Assembly: GCA_050693875.1 (NCBI GenBank)
Contig: JBOGWP010000164.1
Span: 1 to 6,604, forward strand
DNA length: 6,604 bases
Origin: JBOGWP01 sp050693875
Lineage (GTDB): Bacteria; Actinomycetota; CADDZG01; JAHWKV01; JBOGWP01
Direction of reading: 5' to 3'
The notes below the pieces were generated by a model. It searched no databases and was not told the DNA's origin. It worked only from the letters and a program-made list of their open reading frames with translations. Positions 1 to 5,448 of the stretch are shown here, piece by piece (within the stretch, counting starts at the first letter, position 1; every line of letters starts with the position of its first letter). The position numbers and the translations under genes are program-made.

Positions 1-83
1 GCCCATAGCCGTCGCTGACGCTCGTTCAGATGCGGGGACAGCTGCTGCCACATACGGCCAAGCGCGTCCTCCGACAGCTCCAC
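1..83 (-). CDS. ISAzo13-like transposase, N-terminus (runs off the left edge)
   Basis: Only the first 27 codons are present, beginning with GTG at 83. They read VELSEDALGRMWQQ and then LSPHLNERQRRLW. The LxPHLxERQRRL pattern is typical of the N-terminus of ISAzo13-family (Rhodopirellula-type DDE) transposases, which move their own IS by cut or copy of the ends. An in-frame TAG at 93-95 lies four codons upstream, so GTG at 83 is the only reasonable start. No separate ribosome binding site is present. The -10 element ends about six bases upstream, so translation may be leaderless. The catalytic domain is outside the window, so activity cannot be judged. The family call rests on a short stretch from memory. 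Confidence 0.65.
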   Translation of the reverse strand, partial: MELSEDALGRMWQQLSPHLNERQRRLW

Positions 84-89
84 GCCCTC

Positions 90-117
90 ATACTATATCG
101 CGCGACTAAATTGTCAA
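90..117 (-). promoter_or_regulatory. Transposase promoter in the IS end
   Basis: Reading the minus strand, a perfect TTGACA (plus 112-117) is followed by TAGTAT (plus 90-95) with a 16-base spacer. An overlapping alternative -10, TATAGT (plus 92-97), has only 14. The first choice puts transcription start at or next to the GTG at 83, as expected for a leaderless transposase mRNA. The perfect -35 in an otherwise GC-rich window is the main support. Confidence 0.5.
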
Positions 118-125
118 CGACCCCT

Positions 126-2220
126 AAGCGGCTGGCTCTGCTCGGAAGGCGGCTGGCGAAGCTGTGCCCGGAGGGGACGATGCTGCTCCTGACCGCCACG
201 CCGCACGACGGCAAGACCGACAGCTTCCTGTCGCTGCTCAAGCTCCTCGACCCTCTCGTTGAGATCGGCGAAGGCAAGGTGTCTCTGGACGTCGCCAGCC
301 GCCTCGTCGTTCGCCGCCTCAAGAGTGAGGTCACGCTCGCAGGCGGCAAGAAGTTCCAGAAGCGGCGCATCGAGGTCGTCTCGACTCTGGGGCATGCGAC
401 CAGGGAGGAGAAGGCGCTCGAAGGACCTTTGGATCGCTACCTCGAGTGGCTCACCGATCAGGAGGCCAGGTTCGAAGCCGAAGGGCGGCGGGCGCAGGCG
501 AAGGGATGCGAGTTCCTTGCCGGTCTATTGCGAAAGCGGTTTGGCTCTTCCGTCGCGGCCTTGCGCGCCACGTTGCGGAGGCGACTCGCTATTCCGCCAG
601 CCCCCGAGGATCGCGACGATGTCGCCGCCTACGTCGACACGGATGCCTCGGACCCTGAGGACGAGCTCATTGACCCCGTCGTCGAGGCCGACGCCCGTCC
701 CCCCGACGTCACCCCCCGCGAGGAGCAGCTCGCCCGCGAGTTGCTCGAGGCCGCCGAGAAGGCCCCGCAGGGCGGGGACTCAAAACTGCAGGCAACGGTC
801 CGTCTCATCAAGCAGACGATCCCTCATGACGCGACGGTGGTGGTCTTCACCGAGTACCGGGATACCCTTCGCGCGGCCGCCCGCCGCCTGGGTCAGGAAG
901 GAATCAGCTTCGTCGCATTTCACGGAGCGACATCCGACGCAGACCGGGAGCGCGCGCTCGTCTCGTTCAATCGAGACCCGCTGCTGAAGGTATTCCTCGC
1001 CACCGACGCCGCCAGCGAGGGCAAGAACTTCCAACACGCCGCCCATCACCTCATCCACCTGGACGTGCCGTGGAACCCCAACCGCTGCGAGCAGCGTAAC
1101 GGCCGGATCGACCGCTACGGGCAGGACCACCCGCCGCGGATATGGGCGCTGGTCGCCGTCCACCGCAAGCGCGGCGAGGGCCGCCCCGAGTACCGGGCAC
1201 TGGAGCTGGTCGTCGAGAAGCTGCGCACGATCGCCGACCAGCTCGGGTCGGTGAACAGCGTGCTGCCCGGGTATGCGAGCGGCTCGGTGCGCGACGTGCT
1301 CCTCAACGCCGACCGCGAGGCGGAGCGCCGGCTTGAGAAGCTGCTCGACGATCCCAGCCTCAAGGGCGCGGAGGAGGACCTGTCGCGCCTGTCCATCCGC
1401 AACCAGCATGAGATGCGGGAGGCAGGGACGCTGGTAGCGCGCCTCGGGACCACCGATGACTTCGAAAAGGAGCTCGGCGGGCTGCTGCGAACCGCGTTCC
1501 GCGGCTCATGCTCGAGGCGCTGGAGCCGGGGTTGGTCCGCGTGAAGGTGCCCGGGCGCCTTCGCCTTCGCCTCGGGCGCGCCGAGATCCCTCGCGCCACC
1601 TTCCGCCGCGACCGCTCGCAGGACAGGACGAAGAGGAGTCGGTCGCTACGGAGTTCCTCTCGCCCGGCCACCCCTCGTCGAGGCCGTGCTGCAGGAGCTG
1701 CGCGACGAGGCGTCGGACCCCACCTTTCCTCACCGCTTCGACGTCGAGGCCGGATCGCCGGAGGGACTCGTGCTCTCGTTCGCCATGCGCTTCGTCGAGG
1801 GGGACGGCCGTACGGTCGCCGAGATGCTCGAAGCGGTCGAGGTCTCGATGGGAGGGGAGGTCAGCGAGGACTGCGAGATTGACATGGCACGCCTCGGCCT
1901 GAACGAAGCCGAGCCCCGAGCACCCCGACCCCCAGCGCATCGGGGGGTGGCGCGAGGCGTACCGGTCGCTCATCGAGCCGGCCAGGGCCGAAGCGTTGCG
2001 ACGCGCGGAGGACCACCGCCAAGACCTCGTCGACTTCGCCCAGCGGCTGCGCGAGGCGCAGCTTGAAGTGCTGGCCCTGTGGAAGGCGAGCAGGCCAAGA
2101 AGGTCGACACCCTGACCCTGGGGACGTCGCCCCAGGCAACGCTGGAGGCGGCGCACCGCTACGGCGAGGCTGGAGGCCGAGCACGAGGCGCGCAAAGCGG
2201 CGGTCGGCGCCGGTCATTGA
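126..2220 (+). pseudogene. SNF2/RapA-type helicase remnant (DISARM DrmD-like), 5'-truncated and multiply frameshifted
   Basis: This is the C-terminal part of a superfamily 2 ATP-dependent translocase that would act on DNA or protein-DNA complexes. In the intact stretch (to ~1500) the motif-III region LLLTATPHDGK lies near 181-213. The helicase C domain follows from about 780, with VVFTEYRDTL (~840), FHGATS (~918), LATDAASEGKNFQ and WNPNRCEQRNGRIDRYGQ (~1070-1125, motif VI with its arginine). The Walker A and DEAH motifs are missing and an IS end lies directly upstream. After ~1500 the protein continues only across shifts near 1503, 1618, 1672, 1915, 2080 and 2170. Recognisable pieces are LEALEPGLVRVKVPG, ATEFLSPGHP, VLQELRDEASDPTF, GGWREAYRSLIEPARAEAL and LEAEHEARKAAVGAGH, then TGA. 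The TATPHDGK and PWNPNR...QRNGRIDR style suits DrmD of DISARM phage defence. A stand-alone RapA/HepA-like helicase is equally possible, since no other DISARM gene is present. An open frame starts at 30, but its first ~30 codons are IS sequence. Confidence 0.8.
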
Positions 2221-2473
2221 GGCGACTGCCTTCGTGAGCGCCTTTGCGGGAACGACCACGGCGGGGGTTACTACGGGACCGTCCTGCTCGGTGCAGGCGC
2301 GCACCTGGAGGCGGATCGTCAGCTCGAGATCGGTCGCTTCCAGGGCGAGGCGCCCGGCGCAGGCCTGGAGCCTTACCCCCGAAAGGACCGGCAGGTAGCT
2401 CCGGCCCCGGGGACCGCCGGGCGACGCTCTTCAGCGCCTCCTCCCGTTGCTTCTTGGGCATGCTGAACTTCAT
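2218..2473 (-). pseudogene. dnaN: DNA polymerase III sliding clamp (beta subunit) N-terminal fragment, frameshifted and truncated
   Basis: The sliding clamp encircles DNA and tethers replicative polymerase; the full protein is about 370 residues. Only about 85 are left. The start is MKFSMPKKQREEALKSVAR from ATG at 2473. After one indel near 2401 it resumes in the next frame as SYLPVLSGVRLQA, GRLALEATDLELTIRLQV and VVVPAKALTKAV. These are the usual beta-clamp landmarks (PVLSGVRLEA, LEATDLEL, VVVPAK.L.KAV) in order with normal spacing. Clamp-like sequence stops near 2218, against the helicase stop codon. The Shine-Dalgarno AAAGGAGA (2481-2488, minus) is seven bases from ATG, so this was once expressed. 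The gene lies 65 bp behind a small regulator gene, which suggests an accessory clamp on a mobile replicon, not the chromosomal copy. Identification is firm; the mobile-element origin is inference. Confidence 0.72.
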
Positions 2474-2485
2474 GAGGCCATCTCC

Positions 2486-2497
2486 TTTCGCGCGAAA
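2486..2497. promoter_or_regulatory. Perfect 12-bp palindrome overlapping the clamp gene's ribosome binding site
   Basis: TTTCGCGCGAAA reads the same on both strands. It shares three bases with the AAAGGAGA ribosome binding site of the clamp fragment and lies between that gene and the small regulator. A site here could be an operator for the neighbouring helix-turn-helix protein, or the sequence could fold in mRNA and limit access to the ribosome site. Both roles are inferred; only the symmetry and position are observed. Confidence 0.35.
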
Positions 2498-2538
2498 AGC
2501 GCGTGCCGTAGGGTACGCGTCGTGTGGGTCAATGGAGG

Positions 2539-2913
2539 CTACGGTCTGACAGGCCCCGACTCAGAGGCCTTGCACCCGCTCGCCGGTGCCGCTCTCTGGA
2601 GCTGGTCGGCGGGAGCGCGCTTCTTCGCCTTCGCGGCGGCGCCCGTCCCGGGGCGAGTCCCGTTGGTGGCGGGAGCCACCTCCGGGATCGGCCACTCGCT
2701 TGGCCAGAGCAAGACCGGATGCAGTCCGAGCCGAATGGCCATGTGGTCGGCGGCATGAACGCCGATCTGGGTGGCTGCCATCACCCGGTGGAGCGTTCTG
2801 GGGCTCACTCGCAGGTAGGCTCCAAACTCTCCCCAAGACATGCCGAGCACGCGCTTCGTCCGAGCGATCACCTTCTGCAGCGGGGCCGAGGGCAGGCAGG
2901 CGGATAGGTCCAA
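2539..2913 (-). CDS. Small helix-turn-helix DNA-binding protein
   Basis: This 124-residue protein starts at TTG (2913) behind AAGGGAG about seven bases upstream. No recognisable domain precedes the start. Residues ~12-45 (LQKVIARTKRVLG, SWGEFGAYLRVSPRTLHRVM) look like a Cro/MerR-type helix-turn-helix. Residues 50-74 contain GVHAADHMAIRLGLHPVLLW plus a final SEW. The AAD.xAxxLGxHPxxxWxxxW pattern recurs in small regulators on actinobacterial phages, plasmids and integrative elements. The last ~50 residues are Ala/Lys/Pro/Arg-rich and probably disordered. It would bind DNA in the cytoplasm, and its target is unknown. A sliding-clamp fragment follows 65 bp downstream on the same strand, so the two may once have been one transcription unit controlled by this protein. 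Function beyond DNA binding is not shown. Confidence 0.68.
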   Translation of the reverse strand: MDLSACLPSAPLQKVIARTKRVLGMSWGEFGAYLRVSPRTLHRVMAATQIGVHAADHMAIRLGLHPVLLWPSEWPIPEVAPATNGTRPGTGAAAKAKKRAPADQLQRAAPASGCKASESGPVRP

Positions 2914-3143
2914 CTGGGCACTCCCTTCGGAGCGACAGGGACTGACCGAGCTGGAGGGCTCTCGGGCTGACCGACCTATGCGGCGCTCGTGTTCGGCCGC
3001 GCAAGACTTCTGCCATCACCTCCCTTCTGCAGGCGCGACCGACTCCAGCACGAGAGGTGAGCGCTTGGCGCGGTGGACGAGCCCTGCCTCGCTCCCGCAG
3101 GACCTTGGCCGCTGAATAGGTCGTTGTCCCTGGACTCGCCCTG

Positions 3144-3162
3144 TGAAACGACCCCGTTTTCA
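3144..3162. repeat. Short inverted repeat (hairpin)
   Basis: TGAAACG pairs with CGTTTTCA across the four-base loop accc, giving seven base pairs with one bulged T. No run of T follows on either strand, so it is not a clear terminator. It could be chance or a relic of a mobile element end. Confidence 0.3.
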
Positions 3163-3395
3163 GGCTTCGGGGACTCCCGGCGGCCGAGGCACGTCCGTTC
3201 GCCAAGCGTTGCCCGAGCAGCACCGCGAGCTCCGAGCTACCCGCAAAGGGCGCTCGAGCCGGAGCGCCGGGCACGCTTGCTACGGTCGGCAGTCAGCTCA
3301 ACCGGGGAGATCCCATCCGAGAGGCGGGGCGGTTGCCGGTGGCGACCAAAGGGACCTGACCCCACGGCTGGGGGTGATCCACGAGAACAACGAGG

Positions 3396-3416
3396 CCCGC
3401 AGACCTCGCCTGCGGG
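3396..3416 (-). terminator. Terminator-like hairpin, probably reading minus
   Basis: CCCGCAG (3396-3402) and CTGCGGG (3410-3416) form a perfect seven-pair stem with a seven-base loop. On the minus strand the stem is followed by CCTCGTTGTTCTC, a broken T-rich tail, while the plus strand has none. The layout resembles an intrinsic terminator with a weak tail. No intact gene lies just upstream of it on the minus strand, so it may be left over from a lost gene. Confidence 0.35.
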
Positions 3417-3492
3417 TCACCCTCCCGCTACTACAAACGCGTCCAAGGGCTTTTCTGTGGCAAGTTGGGATCTGACTTCCGCGCGAGTCGGT

Positions 3493-3535
3493 CCCCTTCT
3501 CGCGCGAGTGATGTTCGCGCGTGTCGCGAAAGGGG
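3493..3535. repeat. Long imperfect inverted repeat
   Basis: CCCCTTCTCGCG (3493-3504) is the complement of CGCGAAAGGGG (3525-3535) apart from one bulged C, giving an 11-pair stem with a 20-base loop. Inside the loop side, TTCGCG (3514-3519) can pair instead with CGCGAA (3525-3530). The TCGCGCGA palindrome sits at 3500-3507. A protein-binding site or the fold of an untranslated RNA are both possible; nothing else supports either. Confidence 0.35.
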
Positions 3536-3662
3536 AAAGCGGCAGCGAGAGACGCGTTGCGGCGACGCGCCCTGTCATCGGGGTCCACGCGCGCCCGGGA
3601 CCAGCCAATCGGTCGGACGAGGGCGCGGGGGCGCAAACGAACGCCACCCGAATGAGGGGGCC

Positions 3663-3791
3663 CAGACCGAGGACCGCGAAGAACTCGTCAGAAGCCGTAC
3701 TTGAGCCGCGTTACCTCGAACGCCTCGCGGAGCCGCCTTCGAGAATTACTTCCGGCGTCTGCAGCAGGTCCGGCCGACCTCACCCGTCTAG
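3663..3791 (+). pseudogene. Possible decayed 3' end of an unknown gene
   Basis: Three protein-like pieces follow each other. QTEDREELVRSR and later AAFENYFRRLQQ, then VRPTSPV and TAG, share one frame. YLERLAE lies between them in a different frame. The gap spans a near-repeat (cgtacttgagc / cgcgttacctcgaa) and an in-frame TGA at 3702-3704. Read together they resemble the helical C-terminus of a soluble protein. I do not recognise the family, and chance is a real alternative. Confidence 0.22.
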
Positions 3792-3802
3792 GTACCGCGC
3801 AG

Positions 3803-3822
3803 GCCGGCGAGCCTCGGCCGGC
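3803..3822 (-). terminator. GC-rich hairpin after the minus-strand fragment
   Basis: GCCGGCGAG (3803-3811) and CTCGGCCGGC (to 3822) are complementary with one bulge. The hairpin begins about 11 bases past the TGA at 3833-3835 of the minus-strand fragment, the usual place for a terminator. There is no T-run on the minus strand, so termination is plausible but not proven. Confidence 0.3.
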
Positions 3823-3832
3823 GCCCGTGGGT

Positions 3833-4054
3833 TCACGCCTCCTCCATCTGCTCCGGGCGCAGGAAGGGCACCACCTCGGCGAGGTCCACTATCTCCACCT
3901 GGTCGGCGACCGTCTCGTAGTAGTCGCGGACGGTGACGAACGGGCCGCCGTGCAAGGCGTGGAAGCGATCGGCCGCCGCCCGGTTCTTGCCGAGGATGCT
4001 GGACAGCGCTCGTCGATTTCGCAGGAACCGCATCGGCATTTCCTTGCCGACCAC
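3833..4054 (-). pseudogene. Unknown protein, C-terminal fragment
   Basis: This stretch encodes about 73 residues from a GTG at 4054 to TGA at 3833. The product looks genuine: VVGKEMPMRFLRNRRALSS, then AAADRFHALHGGPFVTVRDY, then VADQVEIVDLAEVVPFLRPE. The frame stays open upstream to about 4100 (RLVTDDQGPRALY), with no ribosome binding site before the GTG. It is therefore more likely the tail of a longer protein whose 5' part was lost at the junction with the radical SAM piece. I do not recognise the family. No signal peptide, membrane segment or metal-binding cysteine motif is visible. A small intact gene starting at 4054 or at the internal ATG remains possible. Confidence 0.45.
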
Positions 4055-4107
4055 GTACAGCGCTCGCGGCCCTTGGTCGTCTGTGACGAGGCGAGATTGC
4101 GTACTGG

Positions 4108-4239
4108 GGCCATGAGGTTGACGCAGGTATTCGGCCCCAGCTCCTCGGCCACGAAGCGCAGGATCGCCTCGGTCTCGGAGAGCACCCCCGGCATCACCAG
4201 GTGCCGGAGGAGCAGGCCGTGGCGGGCCACGCTATGGCC
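4108..4239 (-). pseudogene. Fragment of a COG1313-type radical SAM protein (PflA-like)
   Basis: These 44 codons read GHSVARHGLLLRHLVMPG, then SETEAILRFVAEELGPNTC, then VNLMA. They match the late part of the radical SAM family annotated as putative pyruvate formate-lyase activating enzyme homologues, which has (R)HLVMPG, TxxILRFxAEE and PDTYVNLMxQY. The family uses a CxxxCxxC iron-sulfur cluster to cleave S-adenosylmethionine; that N-terminal part is absent. One extra C after the Met-Ala codons shifts the frame (dropping it gives MAQY). Beyond that the sequence stops resembling the family. It begins only ~15 bases past the stop of the lipoprotein gene on the same strand. A dead internal fragment joined to foreign sequence on both sides is the simplest reading. 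Confidence 0.6.
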
Positions 4240-4253
4240 GGCCGCGTAGGCGC

Positions 4254-5417
4254 CTATCCGGCGAACACGTTGGGGGCCGAGATCGGGGCCGGGCAGTTCA
4301 CGGTGAAGACCTGCCCCTTGGTATCGGGGACCCCGGGGAACTCGTCCAGCTGGCCTTCGTCCCGGGCCTTGTGGACCTCGGCCTGGCTCCGGAGCAGGCG
4401 CGGGGTCACCCCCTTCTTCCAGGCATAGGTGTAGTGGTCCCAGTAGGGGCTCCAGGACGCGTCCCCCACGGGAAAGTCGAAGGCGGAAGGCTGGAACCCC
4501 ATAGGGCCCGGCCCGGCCAACCCGTTCATGAAGACATTGGTCCGGCCCGTGGCGCCGGCCATGGAGGGCCTCTGATGGAGACCGGGGGAGAAGACCGTCT
4601 TGGTCATCTCCGCCGCCGGCCTGATGGAGTGGTCGGCGACGAAGTAGCGGGTGTTCGGGAAGCACTCGCTCAGCTTGAAGGTGACCGTGAGACCGGAGGT
4701 ATCCGGTGCCTCGATGAGATGGCCCTGGCCCAGGTAGCTCTTTAGCTCCCCATCCACCGGCATCTCCCCCGAGGACCACTTGACGATCGGGGCGTTGAGG
4801 ATGATGTTCGTCTGATCCACGGAGACCTGACGCGACGACTGGGCGGCCTTGATCTCGTCCACGGAGGCCAGCTTCCTCGGTGAGACCTTCCAGGTAACCT
4901 GGTGGACCCGCCGAGCGGGGGTGTAGTCGTCCCGGCCGGGCTCGGCGGCAAAGACCGCCGCCTGGTCGGGGGCACCCTGGGAGAAGAAGTAAGCGGCCGA
5001 GGAAAGTCCCTCGCCGGCCAGCGGAGTCAGCTTGGGTACCCACACCAACTTTTCTGCGTCGGCATAGGCCTCGTCGGAGGCGTCGGTGCGCACGAAGTAG
5101 ACGTCCTTCCCGTTGAAGAGGCCCCGGTGGAGCCGCATCTTCACGAAGCCGAAGACCCCCTCCCACCCATCGGAGGTGAGCTTGAAGTCCAGCACGTCGC
5201 CGTTCAGGACTCGGGCTTGGCCCTCGATGGCCTTCGTCTTCTCCTTGTAGGCCTGCCGGGCGAAGCCGGCTGCGGCTGGCTTGGACGGGGACGCCGGCTT
5301 GCGCCGGGCGCAGGCCTGCAGCAGGGTGGGCAGGGAGAGCGCGAGGACCGATAACTTGGCCGCCCGGGCGAGGAACTCTCGGCGTGCGAGAAGCTCGTCG
5401 TGGGAAGATGGCTCCAC
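4254..5417 (-). CDS. Tat-exported lipoprotein with two related halves, function unknown
   Basis: This ~387-residue protein starts at GTG (5417), five bases after AAAGGAGA (5423-5430, minus). An N-terminal signal has a twin-arginine motif (RREFL, residues ~12-16), a hydrophobic stretch (LSVLALSLP) and a lipobox LLQAC with the acceptor Cys near residue 36. The mature protein is therefore likely folded before export and lipid-anchored outside the membrane. The first half contains GLFNGKDVYFVRTDASD (~98-114) and YTPARRVHQVTWK (~164-176), then SVDEIKAAQ and ILNAPIVKW. The second half repeats the layout: SPYWDHYTYAWK, TPRLLRSQAEVHKA and FTVNCPAPI near the end. No catalytic motif is recognised. It resembles uncharacterised exported proteins I have seen labelled DUF7482, which I could not confirm. 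It is divergent from the ECF/anti-sigma pair with only 31 bases between starts, which suggests coupled regulation. The end (NVFAG then TAG) looks complete. Confidence 0.72.
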   Translation of the reverse strand: MEPSSHDELLARREFLARAAKLSVLALSLPTLLQACARRKPASPSKPAAAGFARQAYKEKTKAIEGQARVLNGDVLDFKLTSDGWEGVFGFVKMRLHRGLFNGKDVYFVRTDASDEAYADAEKLVWVPKLTPLAGEGLSSAAYFFSQGAPDQAAVFAAEPGRDDYTPARRVHQVTWKVSPRKLASVDEIKAAQSSRQVSVDQTNIILNAPIVKWSSGEMPVDGELKSYLGQGHLIEAPDTSGLTVTFKLSECFPNTRYFVADHSIRPAAEMTKTVFSPGLHQRPSMAGATGRTNVFMNGLAGPGPMGFQPSAFDFPVGDASWSPYWDHYTYAWKKGVTPRLLRSQAEVHKARDEGQLDEFPGVPDTKGQVFTVNCPAPISAPNVFAG

Positions 5418-5448
5418 TCTTCTCTCCTTTCTTGCGGGCGCAGACGAC

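Larger units (their letters stand above)
1..125 (-). mobile_element. End of an insertion sequence (ISAzo13-like), inserted into or abutting the helicase remnant
   Basis: The first ~125 bases form one end of an IS that continues past the left edge. Three observations support this. The minus strand encodes the start of a transposase. Bases 88-120 are an AT-rich island carrying a promoter, unlike the GC-rich helicase sequence beside them. Readable helicase sequence begins only near 126, where KRLALLGRRLAKL leads into the LLLTATPHDGK motif. The exact terminus is uncertain, probably within 118-128 around the string acccctaag. No target duplication or matching inverted repeat can be checked because the other end lies outside the window. 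The family is inferred from the transposase N-terminus, not from the terminal repeat. Confidence 0.62.
2914..3832. other. Region without a convincing gene
   Basis: About 900 bases separate the small regulator from the next minus-strand remnants. Open frames exist on both strands, the longest being plus 3073-3936. Their products are Arg/Pro/Ser/Gly-rich with no recognisable motif, and this one overlaps better-supported minus-strand sequence. A minus-strand ATG at 3016 follows GGAGGTG, but the gap is too short and its product is not protein-like. The stretch does hold hairpins at 3144-3162, 3396-3416, 3493-3535 and 3803-3822, and a possible decayed coding scrap at 3663-3791, listed separately. 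The 11-mer GACCTGACCCC at 3353-3363 resembles half of a REP-like element, but no partner copy was found. Confidence 0.5.

Noticed and set aside
30..125. N-terminal ~32 codons of the long helicase frame as a true gene start
   Set aside because: The ATG at 30 has no ribosome site, and the opposite strand encodes a recognisable transposase N-terminus with its own promoter. The apparent coding sequence is IS DNA.
126..2220. A complete DISARM or other defence island
   Set aside because: Only one helicase remnant is present. No methyltransferase, DrmA, DrmB, DrmC, nuclease or other partner is encoded here, so a system cannot be claimed.
2917..3016. Minus-strand gene starting at ATG 3016 behind GGAGGTG
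   Set aside because: The ribosome site touches the start codon, and the translated product is low-complexity Arg/Ser/Pro and out of frame with the helix-turn-helix protein.
3353..3363. GACCTGACCCC as a REP/RAYT element
   Set aside because: Only one half-site is present, with no inverted partner nearby and no tyrosine transposase in the window.
3073..3936. 287-codon plus-strand open frame
   Set aside because: The product is a featureless Arg/Pro/Ser/Gly/Ala mixture, there is no ribosome site at its ATG, and its 3' part is antisense to better-supported minus-strand sequence. Long random frames are common at this GC content.
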